Shown here: one piece after another, positions 1-13,593 of the stretch | Layout: each line of letters begins with the position of its first letter | Numbering within the stretch: position 1 is the first letter of the stretch | From: Hydnum rufescens UP504 | Lineage: Eukaryota > Basidiomycota > Agaricomycetes > Cantharellales > Hydnaceae | NCBI GenBank assembly: GCA_014904985.1 | Contig: MU129109.1 | Coordinates: 56,691 to 108,243 of the forward strand | DNA: 51,553 nucleotides | Direction of reading: 5' to 3' | Made by a program: the position numbers and the translations under genes | The notes under the pieces: model-generated | The model's input: the letters and a program-made list of their open reading frames with translations, nothing else | What the model was told of the DNA's origin: nothing | The model's database searches: none

Positions 1-711
1 CAGCTCGAAAGGGATTACAGATATAGGCGTGTCCGCTCAGTTTCTAATGGGGGCAGTAATATAGCATCGGGCCTCGAGGTCGAAGAGCCCCCGCCCTCGC
101 GACAAGAGACACCAAGTCCGTGAAACTCCGACACCTGATCCAGAACGCACGAAACTGTTGAACCTGCTGAAGGATCTCAACGAGGCTTGGGAGACAAGCT
201 AACTTGAATGATTCCGCACTCGCCTTCTCCGAGGGTCCCAGCACCAAGAACGGGTCCTCGACCTCATCTGCACAGCTGGAGGCAAGCACGCCCTCCGTTG
301 GCGTCCTAGTAGCTGCGGAATTGCTCAAGAATGTGGGCGAGGTGCAGCGCAGATGGCGTCGTGCAATAAGGAGTTGCAGGAGATGCGGAGGTACCATAAA
401 GACGAATTCGAGCGCATCCGCAATAACGCCAACACGATTTTCCAATGCATAGAGGATTAATGTAAAACTTCGAGACATCGACATCTGATGGTTCGATCCC
501 ATTAAAGTTCAACAACAGCACGCTGCAGACTCGGCACACGCGGAAAAAATTGCCCTGCTAAGGGTACATAGTGCGTGTCATTGGACAACTATTGCCCCTC
601 ATCAAACAATTGTTCTGAGGAGCACTTGTGGGATCTTGTACCACGTCGATGACTTGGACCCCGATTTATGGCCCTTGAGAATGCAGACAAAGCGTGTTCT
701 ATAATGGATAG
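1..711. other. unassigned region, weak decayed coding signal
   Basis: I see no recognisable gene. A plus-strand reading near 140-200 gives a short helical stretch containing KLLNLLKDLNEAWE, and 204-452 is open for 82 codons, but neither extends into a family I know. Minus-strand open frames over the same bases look like shadows. The region could hold the decayed end of a gene that lies mostly outside the window. Confidence 0.3.
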
Positions 712-1100
712 GTTGGATTGAGATATATACAATTATTATGTATGGACAGATGACAAATTGGGCAATTCTGTGGGTGTCTACATCTCAACACAGAGCTGAC
801 TTCAAGTCAAGGCCCTGGCAATGCTCATGGTACCTATCCTTAAGGGCCCTTATATGATTGACCAGTCTGGGGTGATCACACTCTGTTGGAGTTTACAGAC
901 GCAAACATGGATATTGTTGGTATACGATGTACACAGAGGACTGGCATCATTTTCTCCCAAGAATGTGGAAAGAAGTATGTTTCGTAAGTTATACGACCAC
1001 CGTCAGGTTTCTCTGTGTCCAAAAGCCCTCTATTTTGATGCTGGTCTGGTCTTTTTCGACTGTTCGAATTGGAGTCTCGCAATCGTCATCAGGTCTGTAC
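712..1100 (-). pseudogene. 3' end of a second FunK1-like kinase (inverted-repeat arm)
   Basis: On the minus strand this stretch reads GGRITYETYF and continues into downstream DNA that closely matches the reverse complement of 4,370-4,735, the 3' end of the FunK1-like gene there (GGRITYETFLHILEEE). Similarity covers the last coding codons and about 300 bp of 3' flank, with scattered substitutions. Upstream on the minus strand I cannot follow the kinase, so only a tail remains. The two copies form an inverted repeat around 1.1-4.4 kb. It could instead be a kinase paralogue too diverged to follow by eye. Confidence 0.55.
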
Positions 1101-1299
1101 GAGTTGGAGCATCGTCGATGGCGCTCTGGTATGTTGCAGAGGCAATCGGATTCTGATAGTTCTCTTATTCTTCCTAGCCGTTCCTGGTTTCTTGCTTGGT
1201 TCCTCAGCACGTTCTTATGTCTGTTCAACTACGCTTATAACGGAGATGCTCATTAGCTCTTTAGGTCGGGCTGTTTGTTCGTACACCCGTCCTCCACTC

Positions 1300-2372
1300 G
1301 TTCCACATGACAGCCAATCGAATAACTCGATCGGATCAGACAGTACCGGACATCGAAATTCGAGTCATGGAAGCGCAGGACATCGCTCTATAAGGACAAG
1401 GCCGAAGAACAAGATGAAATCGATCGAATGGTTGACGAGGAGCGCGAATTTTGGGATTACAACGACGATTTTCAGATATGGAAGGCAACTGGCCCCGATT
1501 TCCAAATGGGATCAAATTTGCGCCCCTATGGTTTGAGTTTGTGGCCTGCCTTACTGAGTTACTGTCGATACAGTCACGTCTTCGAGCTGCGGCTGACTAT
1601 CCAGCCTCGTCCAATTGTGGAAGAGTCTACCGTGATTGAAACCATTTCATAGGCGCTAGATTGTTATGATTTTATTACTACTGCCTGTGCTATTTCGTTG
1701 CCTGACGCCTGAGCTCGTCGCTGGAATTTTAGGCCTCTTGAGTCCATTCAAAGTCACTCGGGGGAAAATTACTAACTTATTGGAATTTCGCATCATGGAC
1801 TCGAGGACTAGCTTATTCTCTTCCGGCTCCAGAATTGCCCGTTTGGTAGCGCGTAATCGAATACCAGTATTACCAGACCAGTTAAGAATGAAACTCGCAC
1901 ATCGTACTACGCTTTCGGCTCCACAGTGTCAGCATGTTGGCGAAATTCGATTGTCTCGTACTTGGCGAAGGAAGTGAAGTTGACCTGCAGACCTTTCTTC
2001 GAATTCAAGATCCTGGCGATTCTCCGCACTTCCCCGCTCGAATGGCTTGGTCATAGAACCTTTCCATCTCATATGCACATGGGCCGTGGATCGACTCTAC
2101 TTCCATATGTAGTTACTAACAGTAAGACAGTCTCGCAGATGTCACGCTCTGCGTGACCTCTGCCGAAGACTACTCATTTGCGACTTCAACTTGAGTCCAA
2201 AGTCGCAGCAAGACTAATCCACCACCAAGCCTTCTCTTTCAGAGTCGGGGAGGGTTTCAACACCTCTACAAAGCTAGATCTCGGGAACATTCTTTGCTTC
2301 CTACTCAACAATCCCCTGGATTAAATCACAGTTTGCCCTCGTTCACTCAATGCCATTTGCTAAGGGTCTCTC
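1300..2372 (+). pseudogene. decayed plus-strand coding fragments, family unknown
   Basis: Between about 1,395 and 1,640 the plus strand reads as acidic and helical (DKAEEQDEIDRMVDEE, then FEFVACLTELLSIQSRLRAA). A frame change near 1,500 is needed to join the two parts. A second open patch lies at 1,800-2,150 (ARLVARNRIPVLPDQLRMKL). The patches cannot be joined without several indels, so I treat them as remnants. No family is recognised. Part of this DNA may be the 5' portion of the kinase that follows. Confidence 0.3.
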
Positions 2373-4489
2373 AAGTTACTCGGACGAGCGTCTCATGGTG
2401 TAGCAGACCCGCAAATCCTGATCGATGAAGATCTGGGGTACCGAAAAGAAATTCCCGTGAACCACTTCGTCGAGCATGTCCTATGCTGGTCTCTCGGGGA
2501 TTGCATCGACCACCGAATCCAGGAGGAGTTACGCCACGCAACGGAAACCAGGGAGCTTCTGGACGAATTTTGCTCTCAGGCGGACCAAAGAAGCAGGTAC
2601 GAGCCCTTTGCAAGCCTGGCAAACCGCTTCTTGAATTATCGAAAGGCGTCGGGCCTGACATTTTGTCGCAACGATCCGAGGCTCATTCAAGGCTCAGTGG
2701 CGGAGCACAAACCAGACATCGTCCTTGTTTCCACCAAGAGTCCTCAGCTCGAATATGGTGCAGAACTCCCTAGAGGCCCCGCAGTTGGCTTTTATTGGGA
2801 CGATGTGTATTGTTCCGTCGAATTCAAGGTTAGAGTAACAGAACCCGAGAAGGAAGCAGAGGCTGTAATGAGCGCGTCCCATTCGCTTCCTGTTCCGTCC
2901 ACGGGTATGCTGGCGGAACCGCGGACTTGCATATGAGATCCATGTCAAACGAAGATTCCTGGAAGCGGGCAGCTGGTAGCCCGCCCTCTGGGCAACCACA
3001 AGCCAAAAAATCTAATCGCAGGGCGGACCATTCGGAGAGCGACGACAGAGTGCCTTCTATGCACTTGAAATGCTATCTCATGGACGATATCGCAGCCCCG
3101 TCATAAACATTATCGATCCAAGATATAAGCATGCGCCTGTGGTTCTACGATCGAGTCGGAGTCATCATGTCGGCAGCTTTTAGTGTTACGGACTTGGCTC
3201 TCTTCGGCAGGGTGATGTTTCCATGGGCTCTCTCTCCCCTAGCGAGTGGAGCTTCCATGATTTTATCGGTTATGACTCTTTTACGCACGTCCGGCCGCTG
3301 TCCACCGGGTCCCGTCATTCAGAACGTCAATGAAGAGGCCTGCCTCTCCTCCCGTGTTCGACCACGAGTCTAAGGCACCGCGAGCGACCACTTCTCCGAA
3401 CCTTTCACGGGAACTGTGATTAGATTCCACAATGGGGTAGTCGTGACTCTCAAGGAAATCGTTTACTGGCAGTATGCCCTCATTGGACGAGGCACCTGTG
3501 TCATCAGAGGCGAGGTTAAGGAGGACTCTGATTTGTCTGGAAAAGACCTTACGGTCAAGATCTGCTGGCCTTCGCGGTGGAGGACAAGTGAAGTCGATTT
3601 TTTAGAGGCAGCTCACACCTATGCGTTGAGTCAAAATGACGAGCATATACTTGGCCATATTCCACAAGCGTTCCTTCATCAAGACTTTTATTCCACTGCC
3701 GATGGCCCACGGGGGAAATGTGCTTTCGAGAATGACGATCATCGGGTGTTGCCCGTCATCGTTATGGATAGCTACTTGCCTATGAGCCAACTGCACACGG
3801 CATCCGACTTCACTCAAGTGATTATTGATGTCATCAAATGTAAGTATTTTGTTTGATCATGGTATTCCCTATGGCTGTTAAGGGTTTTGGTTAGGTCATC
3901 GTGCTCTTCATGAGGGCCCAAAAATCCTTCACTGGGACATCAGCATGAATAATATCATGTTCTGCCGTGGGGAGAACAACCGGGTAATTGACGACCTTAT
4001 CGATTTCGATTTGGCGGTGTTTGTGAAGTCGATCCCCAGTGTGGAAGTTTTCATCTCGACCGTCGATTTCGTACTGGCACTCTGCCTTTCATGGCTATCG
4101 ACCTCCTGGCGGGGAAGGACAAAATACACTGGGTGCGGCATGACCTCGAATCGATCCTCTGGGTGACCGTATGGTACACGGCGCGTTATCATGAAGGAAT
4201 CGAAACAACCAGGGCTTTCCAGGTTTGGCGGAAAGCCGACATGTTCACTCTTGCCGAAAAGAAGGTCTATTTCTTGAACACGACGGATTTGTACGAACCG
4301 ACGGCCCACTTTAACACAGTTGCCGTTTGGGTGGGTCTTCTGTTGGATTTGTTCTGTCATGCACGAGGTGCTCGTACAGCTCTCAGTTTCCGGTATAGAA
4401 AGGACCGGACGTCTGAGACTTTGGACCCGGAGACCCTAGGTGGTCGTATAACTTACGAAACTTTCCTGCACATTCTGGAAGAAGAATAA
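2373..4489 (+). CDS. FunK1-like fungal protein kinase
   Basis: FunK1 proteins are an expanded family of kinase-like proteins in fungi, mainly mushrooms, with unknown substrates. The N-terminal part (2,403-2,935) contains KPDIVLVS followed by FKVRVTEPE, the usual upstream domain. The kinase N-lobe runs at 3,416-3,846. An intron at about 3,847-3,894 rejoins the frame before HRALHEG and the catalytic loop HWDISMNNIMF (Asp and Asn present). DFDLA sits where DFG is expected, and the C-lobe ends GGRITYETFLHILEEE. Frame shifts near 2,930-3,400 and just after DFDLA need introns or indels that I cannot fix, and the true start lies upstream of 2,373. The gene is probably a damaged or imperfectly sequenced family member. 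Its 3' end is duplicated in inverted orientation at 712-1,100. Confidence 0.7.
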
Positions 4490-4735
4490 TACAATCCTGT
4501 CTGTACATCTCTACCATACAATATCCATGTTTGCATCTGTAAACTCCAACACACTGTGATCACCTCAGACTGGTCAGCCATATAATGGCCCTAAGATAGG
4601 TACCATGAGCACTGGCAATGCCTGGCTTGGAGTCAGCTCTGTGTTGAGATGTGAGACTCACAGAATTGCCCAATTTGTCATCGGTCCGTAGTAATAGTTT
4701 ATATCTCAATGCAATCTATCCATTATTCTGACAAA
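4370..4735 (+). repeat. inverted-repeat arm shared with 712-1100
   Basis: This arm covers the last FunK1 codons and about 245 bp of 3' flank. It matches the reverse complement of 712-1,100, including a run around the hexamer TGATCACA and the stretch CCAATTTGTCAT. Gene-tail duplication in inverted orientation is the simplest reading. Confidence 0.6.
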
Positions 4736-5381
4736 CATTCCAAAACTATTTCAAGTGCAGGAGAAAACATGAAGATGGGAAAGGGATAAGAGCCAAGGTG
4801 GTAAAGGTAGGGGCAGCGGGGAAGGGGGGAGGGATATGAGCAATTTTGGGTTGTGAGGACATGGAAAGAACTGGGGAAAAGAGGTGTTCAGCGCGGAATT
4901 TTCTGCCTAGCTGTGGTGTGAGTTACTGTATTATCTTACCCCGGTTCGAAACCCGCATAAGTCAAATTAAGCGCCCATCCCGATGCTCCGGCGTGAAGCA
5001 TACAAAATATTCGGAAAACCTCCTTTGAGCTTATTACAGAACTCCCCATTCATCCCCCATACAAACCACCCTTGTGCGTGCGAGAAGTCAGATATCTTCC
5101 CTTTTTGAAATTTTTGATTATCTTGTTCAAATTCGCCCGGGACTTCTCAAGTCACTTTAAAATATTATTAATATATTTCTATGCATTTTATGGGTCCTAT
5201 ATACCATATCTGCGGACTTACACACCCCTCACCCTGGCCTGGCGTTGAGTTGCGGCGCCTAATTTCCGGTTTTTGCTTCCAGATGCTGCGCGTGTCGGAA
5301 CATACCGACTCGTTCATTGTGACGCGTAGAGGTAGTATAAGGAGAATAGGGTCAGTGTGTTCACGTTCTCCCATCTCAGCT
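4736..5381. other. intergenic region upstream of catalase
   Basis: No gene is seen. The sequence is purine-rich at 4,760-4,840 and AT-rich at 5,100-5,180. A tRNA B-box-like string at 4,942 has no supporting arms. The catalase promoter should lie in the right half. A short open frame starting at 5,181 runs in frame into the catalase ATG, so the 5' boundary of that gene is not certain. Confidence 0.5.
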
Positions 5382-8068
5382 ATGGCGTCCCTCCTTGACA
5401 CTGGAAAATCCACAATGGCGACCTTAGGCCAACAAAAAGCGGATCAGCTCGCTCATGAGACGAACGTACCAACCCGGGATACAGCCCTCAAAAGCTATTT
5501 TGGGGCCGCACAGGCTAAGAGGGATGAGTCACTGAAAGCCGGCTCTCGTGGTCCAATTCTGCTCGAAGACATCCATTTTCGTGAATAGGTAAAGTTTGGC
5601 CTTGCCCTTGGTTTCCATTGACTCTCATACAATGGTGGAGATATCCCATTTCGACCACGAGCGTATCCCGGAGCGCGTAGTGCATCCCAGGGCCGCTGGG
5701 GCGCACGGTTACTTCGTGCTGCATACGTCCCTCGCAGAATACACAACCGCGGGCGTCCTTACGGATACGTTACGCAAGACGCCGACATTTGTTCGCTTCA
5801 GCACCGTCGTCAGGTCGCGCGTAAGTGTGGATAGTGTCCGCGATGTTCCGTGGTTTTGCAACGCGCTTGTACTCTCAAGAGGGCAATTGGGATATTGTTG
5901 GTAATAATATACCCGTCTTTTTCGTCCAAGATGCCATCAAATTCGTGAGTCTATCCTCCATTATCCTGTGTTGATCCCGTGAGATGACCTTGAACCCAAG
6001 CTTGATCTCATACATGCGGGTATGTCCACACCGATGCATGGGACCAAACTCCCTCCAGGCTAAAACCCCTGCACTCATCTGCAGTCAAACCGGATCCCGA
6101 TACGGAGATACCTCAGGCCCAAAGTGCCCACGACAATGCCTGGGATTTCTTTTCCCTCGCCCCCGAATCGATGCACACAGTTCTATGGCATGTTTCTGAT
6201 CGTGGTATTCCTCGTTCTTTCAGGATGATGCAAGGCACGTCTCACAAATACCTCGACGAGACATATATTCAGCTCCACCCCCGCAGGATTTGGCGTACAT
6301 TCGTTTGTTCTCGTCAACGCAAAGGGGAAGCGGTCGTTTGTCAAATTTCACTGGACACCCCAGCTCGGCGTGCACAGTCTTGTATGGGATGAAGCCCTCA
6401 AGCTTGCTGGCCTGGATCCTGACTTTCATCGGCGCGACCTGTACGACGCTATCGATGCTGGAATGTATCCTAAGTATGATCTCGGTGTCCAAATTGTCCC
6501 GGAGGAGAGGGAACACGAGTTCGACTTTGACTTACTCGACCCGACCAAAATCATTCCTGAGGAACTCGTTCCCATGCAATCCATTGGCACGATGACATTG
6601 GACCGACGACCCGCTGAGTTCTTCCCCGAAGTCGAGCAGGTCGCTTTCGTGAGTGAATGATTCCCATGCATCCCCATATGTCAATATTAATTAGACGGGG
6701 GAATGAAGTGCACCCAGCATATGGTACCTGGAATCGAGCATTCAAACGACCCTCTCCTTCAAGGCCGGGGATTCTCTTACTTTGATACGCAACTCTCGCG
6801 TCTAGGTGGTCCTAATTTCAGCGACATTCCCATCAATCGTCCCGTTTGTGCCGTCTTCAACAACCAGCGCGATGGACTTCACAGGCGTGTCATCACAAAA
6901 GGTGAACACCGATCGGCCCCAGTGTGTTTCCATTGGAGAATTAACGATCTTTTTTAGGTCCAAAGTACTTCCCGAACAGGTAGAATCGTTGTCCGCCATT
7001 CTGTTGCCAGGGCCTCACGTTTGTGGTGTGATTTAGATTTTCTGAGGCCCCTCATCCTGTGCCGTCTCAGGATGGTGGGTACCTTCCTACAGCTGCACCC
7101 ATCGACCCCGGCGCTGTAAAGGTGAGGGCCATGGGGCCCAAATTTCAGGAACATTACAATCAAGGTGTTTCCTGATGTAATTTGGAGTAGTGGCCTTGTC
7201 TGAATTTTCGTTTCCCTCAGCAACCTTGTTCTGGAATTCTATGTCGAAATATGAACAGGATCATATCGTGACTGCATATTCCTTTGAACTCGGTAAAGTG
7301 GATGATATTGGAGTGGTGGAACGTGTACTGACTCATATTAACCAGGTTTGGATGCCCTTGTGCTCCAGACTCAATGATCCCATGGTCACTTTGATTTTAT
7401 AGATCGACAATACTCTTGCTGGTCGCGTGGCGGCCACGCTCTCCCTTCCTACCCCTAAGCCCGTCCGAAAGAACCATGGCGTTAAGTCTGAATTTTTATC
7501 CATGCAATCTCCTCGCAACATATTCATCCCCTCAGGTCGTAAAATCGCGATCTTTCTCTTGGACGGATTTTCCGCGCCCGTCGTCCTAGAGTTGCAAGCC
7601 AAGATTCTAGCTATCTCTTCGATCCCTGTCATCGTTGGTCCTCGCAAAGGCAACATGACCAGTGGGACGTCGAACTGGATCAACTTGGCGACACACTTCA
7701 CATTCGAAACATGTCGTTCTGTGTTCTTCGACGCGGTGTTCTTTGCGGGGTCAGCTGGGGAGAATCCTCATTATGAAGAACTGATGATGAAGAACGGACT
7801 GATGACGCATGCTGCGCGCGAGGCGTACAAACACTTCAAGACGATCGGCGCCGGTGGATCTGCTGCGGCTTGGTTGCGCGGCAAAGCCCTCGCCGGCGTC
7901 ATTCCTAGGGGGGAGAAAGGCAAGGGAGGTGTCAGCCTCGAGGCGCCGGGAATTGTACTGTGCGAAAGTGACGCCGAGGCAGATGTTTCAGCCTTCACGG
8001 AGACTTTCCTTGCGGAGGTTGGGAAGCATCGTGCATGGGACAGGGATGTCAGTGACATTGCTGCTTGA
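5382..8068 (+). CDS. large-subunit catalase (lesions present)
   Basis: Catalases split hydrogen peroxide into water and oxygen using haem. Ten exons fit: 5382-5588, 5641-5944, 6001-6019, 6085-6234, 6287-6648, 6709-6901, 6958-6979, 7037-7164, 7221-7345 and 7403-8068, giving about 725 residues. That is the length of large-subunit catalases with a C-terminal DJ-1/GATase-like domain (exon 10, [15 protein letters not shown]). Visible motifs are the distal His region (ERVVH), [11 protein letters not shown] with the active-site Asn, and FSYFDTQ with the haem-ligand Tyr. Intron 4 starts with GC instead of GT. Two lesions stand out: exon 1 ends in TAG where Lys is expected, and exon 2 has one extra C near 5,846. 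They are mutations or read errors. I chose the start at 5,382 as the first ATG with a plausible N-terminus; 5,415 is an alternative. Confidence 0.88.
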
Positions 8069-8398
8069 CTTGAACCCCATGTTGTAATCAGTAGGGTTAA
8101 TTGGTTTGTTTTACTTGTTTGGTTTGGATTCTGCTTCCTTATGCTGTAATTAATATTGTATCGGGCTGCTTAAATCCCATTAATATTATTGCGTGGCCCA
8201 ATAGTTATATCTGCCCTGCGAGGATGAGAATGTACTCCAGGAAGACATAGGACGAATTATATATGCAGAAAGCCTTTCTTGGAGGCATCAACTAATTAAA
8301 AAATTGGATACATCAAGTCCGTGTGCAAATACTCGCACGGATACATAAAAAGAGAGAACGTCCAATCGAGGAATTGGTATGCTACATTATTACCGTGA
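8069..8398. other. convergent 3' flanks of catalase and SVP26-like genes
   Basis: This interval is the 3' flank of the catalase gene and of the convergent gene on the other strand. The first ~130 bp, including the repeated AATATTATTG-type AT-rich string and TCGGGCTGCTTAA, is duplicated in reverse orientation at 13,594-13,730, so the second catalase copy includes its 3' UTR. I see no separate gene. Confidence 0.7.
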
Positions 8399-9754
8399 TC
8401 AAAGAACGGATGCGTCTGGAGATTCTGATCGCCCCTGTCTGCCGCTGAACAAACCGTCGTCTCTCCAAGTATCACTGACTGAACTCTGACTGCGATGCTG
8501 TGGCATTCGACTCGCAAGCTTCCCGGGCCTCGGGGATGCACCAGACGCCGACACTGACGCGGAGGTAGTGAGTCTTCCGACGCCTTCGCTCGTTGATCTT
8601 CTCGGCGGCGGGGGGCTGGCGAGGAAGGGTAGACGACGACCCGAGGTCTCGGATTGTTGAAAGGTCGAACGGTGGGGCGAGCCTGGGTTCAAGTAATCAA
8701 CACTCGGGTGATCGTTCCCATAGTTCCATGTGGGGGAGGAGGGGGAATGCGGAGTTGAATGCGGAAGACGTGTTCCGCCGGGCGAGCGCGGAGCGATGAT
8801 CCCGTCTGGGTCTCGTGAGGAATGTCGGCCACGGCGCAAGGACGGCAAGAACCCCCTGATGGGTCCTGTCATTTCTTGAAATAAGGTAGGCTTTGAGGAT
8901 GGAAAAGACATGGCCCTGTTGATGAAGGGATGCGTTGAAGTCGCAAAATGGACCCGAGAGGATGGCATATCCGGGTCATTACTATCAATGCTAAGTGAAC
9001 CTGATCGGCTTGCGGCATTTTTTTCTGTTGATTTCGAGATGCGTTTCATTGTTCAGAGACAAGGAATCGATCGAAATTACCTTGAGATGTTGGAAGTGCA
9101 TTATCATTCGCGCTGAGGCTTAGAAATAGGAATAGCGGGACAAGCCACACGCATATTCCAAAAAAGGTCGCGATGTCCAAAAATGAAAGAACCGGTTTGG
9201 GCTCTTGCGGAAGAATCCAGCCATCACTGGAATGTCGGTCTCGACGGGGTACGTATCTCCCTTCTTGTGACCGCTGGGAGAAATAAAAGAACCAGACAAA
9301 ATGGTCCGCGAGAACCAAGATGCAGGAACCTATAAACGATAGCGAGGAAAGCGATATGAGAGGCCAAGCTGACGTAAAGTTGGTGAGGTATATCGCGTGG
9401 CAGAAGATGGAGAATAATATTTGTGGGAGAGGAAGAGAATCCACGATCCACAGTAAAATATGAATGGCCATGATGACCTGCATGTGGGAGGATACTCATC
9501 AACGGAACAAAATGAGCGCCTCGAACCGTTGAAGCCTTACATATACACCACGCATCCCTAAGGATTTTGCTAGACGAGAGTGTTCTTCGATTATCTCAGA
9601 TAGCCATAACAGGCCACTTGCTAAAGCCGTCGTTTTGGCCTATGAGCTATATGAAGGAGCTAATCTTCAAACTGGACTTACCGAGGCTAAGGGTCACAAA
9701 GAGGAATGCCCCAGTAGCTGCAACATATCCAAGAGTATGAAGTAGTGTCACCAT
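8399..9754 (-). CDS. SVP26/TEX261-family early secretory pathway membrane protein
   Basis: The family comprises small multi-spanning membrane proteins that act as cargo adaptors for glycosyltransferases leaving the ER in COPII vesicles. Four exons fit on the minus strand: 9754-9682, 9620-9541, 9477-9081 and 9024-8399. Exon 1 opens MVTLLHTLGYVAATGAFLF, the usual first membrane segment. Exon 2 carries LWLSEIIEEHSRLAK. Exon 3 has three further hydrophobic segments, with HILLWIVDSLP and FFGICVWLVPLFLFLSLSA. Exon 4 adds about 210 residues rich in Ser, Pro and Arg, probably a cytosolic tail. The tail is joined by an intron of 56 bp in phase 1; it could alternatively be a separate frame, but the splice keeps the frame open to its stop. 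Confidence 0.82.
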
Positions 9755-10006
9755 TGACACCAAAAATGCAGACACGTTAACTTTGCGGGAGATGCCGTTG
9801 ACGTGTTCATCATATTTCCACATATAGAATTTTCCAACAGATTCCCGAGTTTCACCTAAATTCCAACCTGTGGCCTAATTATAAAACCGGATATATATGC
9901 CCATTTCGTGACGCGATGCCTTTGTCTTTGGTTCAATAAGGAACGTTCTCTGGAGGGTGTGATTACGTAACTTACCGGCTGACCCGGACACTTGCATCCG
10001 CTCGCC
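9755..10006. promoter_or_regulatory. shared upstream region of two divergent genes
   Basis: These 252 bp separate the start codons of the SVP26-like gene (leftward) and DID2 (rightward), so both promoters must fit here. I see no clear TATA box; the middle is moderately AT-rich around 9,810-9,900. Confidence 0.5.
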
Positions 10007-10927
10007 ATGAGCAACTTGGAGAGTGAGCACTCGCCTCCTGCATCAGTTGGAAGGAGCACTAACATCCCATTGTACAAAGAGACTCTCTTTCAGCTTAAAG
10101 TGGGCTTAGAAAAACCATCTGTTCGTCAACAGATTGCCTCCTAACCACCAGCATAGTTCACAGCCAAGACGCTGAACCGACAATCCAAGAAAGCCCAGAA
10201 AGATGAGACTGCAGAGAAAGCTAAGTTGAAGAAGGTTCGTGGCTCGCTATCCCTTGCGAAGGAACTCCGAGGACCAGGTTGTCATTCTGCTTTGTATTTA
10301 TACAGGCCCTGCAGCAAGGCAACAACGATGGAGCCCGGATCTATGCATCGAACGCGATTAGAAAGAAGAATGAAGCCCTGAATCTGCTTCGACTATCTAG
10401 TCGTATCGATGCAGTCGCCAGTCGAGTCGAAACTGCGGTGGCCATGCGTCAAGTGTGTTTGTGTTGCCAATCCGAGTGAGGAATTAAAGTTGACTTCTAG
10501 TTGTTTCTGCAGGTCACCGGAAATATGACATCTGTTGTGAAAGGAATGGATAAAGCCATGAATAGCATGAATCTAGAACGAGTGCGCGCTCCTGGTCTTG
10601 ATATCCTATTTCTTGCCTGACTCATCTCTCCAGATATCTCTCGTCATGGATAAATTTGAATCTCAATTCTCCGATCTTGATGTTCAGACGTCGTACATGG
10701 AAGACGCAATGTCGTCCACTGTAGCCACATCCACACCCCAAGACCAGATCGACCTTCTTTTGCAACAGACCGCCGACGAAGCAAATATTGAACTTCGCCA
10801 AGGACTCGGCAACACAGATCTGGTTGGGAAGGTCCCGGAATTGGGGGATAGAGAAGAGAGCAGGATCCAAGACGAGGATAAGCAATTGGCGGAACGACTG
10901 AGGGCCTTGAGGCCAACTGCATCATAG
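10007..10927 (+). CDS. DID2: ESCRT-III protein DID2/CHMP1
   Basis: DID2/CHMP1 recruits Vps4 to disassemble ESCRT-III at endosomes and in cytokinesis. Six exons fit: 10007-10022, 10080-10099, 10157-10234, 10306-10452, 10513-10581 and 10634-10927, about 208 residues. The spliced start reads [20 protein letters not shown], the family N-terminus, and depends on two very small exons. Basic helices follow (KKALQQGN), then the conserved [14 protein letters not shown]. The acidic C-terminal half ends [13 protein letters not shown], the MIM-type helix that binds Vps4. All junctions are canonical and no lesion is seen. Confidence 0.93.
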
Positions 10928-11157
10928 ACTCGACTTGATGCCTTGCCCTCATGTTCTGTGTACTATCAAGTCCATGCCTATCGTATTGAGATGCTAATAT
11001 GCAATAGAGGGATATTGAGGAATTATATATGTAATGAATGTCCATGTTCTTGGAGAAGTGGAGGATGCAAACGGGAGTCGAAACAGGCGCTCAAACAGGA
11101 GGGTGACTACACATCTCGCCGCGCCGGGAATTCATGAAGACCACAAGAAGAAAATCA

Positions 11158-11858
11158 TCACAATGCCCACAAAACACCTCCACCCATTAAGGCTATAATC
11201 ACGCTTGATATAGTTCCTAGATTCGCGAGGTAAAGGTTGGCTGGCTGCAATGTCGACATAGCCCCGGAGCCCGATTTGGCAGAGGTAGAAGCCCCGGGGC
11301 CCGATCCGGCAGAGGTAGGGTACCCAGTGGCCGTGAACTCGGAGTACTGGATAATAGTGCCTGATGTTACTGGGCGTGACTGGAATGGTGGCTGAGCAGT
11401 ACCACTGCTGACGGGGGAACTCAAGGTGGTGGTCTGCGATGTTTCTGGATCCCTTCTGTGAGTACACGACATGGGCGAAGCCCGGCGTGAGTGCCGGGAG
11501 AGTCAGATTTCTGGGCTTACGAGACGAGGACGACCCTGTCGAGGACTCGCTCGTTGTGGTCGGACTCAAGGTTGAGCTACAGAAATAATTAAAATCCAAA
11601 TAATTCCACACGACTTGAAGAATACACACAGGACAGCGGTTGCTTCAGTTATTCCTTGTGCGTCTGTGGAATATGTTACAACAACCGTATCTCCGACGAC
11701 ACTGCAATCGGAGAGCAAAAGATACCATGCGCTTCAGTACAAGTACTACACACAGTATTCCATGACCATAGACTAACGGGTCAATGGTAGTGGCCAACTG
11801 TGCATGCCCAACCGCAACTACGGAAGGCGATAGAGAAAAGAAAGGACTTCCACATCAT
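11158..11858 (-). CDS. small Ser/Thr-rich cell-surface protein, likely GPI-anchored
   Basis: The minus strand starts MMWKSFLFSI, a short signal-peptide-like stretch. After a small frame inconsistency it continues with VAVGHAQLATTIDPLVYG and, after an intron, GDTVVVTYSTDAQGITEAT. Further exons are rich in Ser, Thr, Gly and Pro. The gene ends with a hydrophobic tail (LGTISSVIIALMGGGVLWAL) at its stop. A signal plus a hydrophobic end fits GPI-anchored or single-pass wall proteins of fungi. Exon limits are uncertain, and one base seems missing near 11,830. No enzyme motif is seen. Confidence 0.5.
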
Positions 11859-11885
11859 GATGTGAAATGAGAGGATCAGGCCGTA

Positions 11886-13490
<1,605 letters not shown>

Positions 13491-13593
13491 GTGGAGGTGA
13501 CTCTTTTCCCCATCATGATATTGGTCCCTTGTTTGTTGTCTATAGTGTACAATTCTACCACCCTTTTTGCACATGAACTACCGACCACTACCG

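Noticed and set aside
44..539. Minus-strand open frames at the left edge
   Set aside because: Overlapping, composition-driven frames without a recognisable motif.
4935..4965. tRNA B-box-like string GGTTCGAAACC
   Set aside because: No fitting A box or acceptor and T-arm pairing around it; not called as a tRNA gene.
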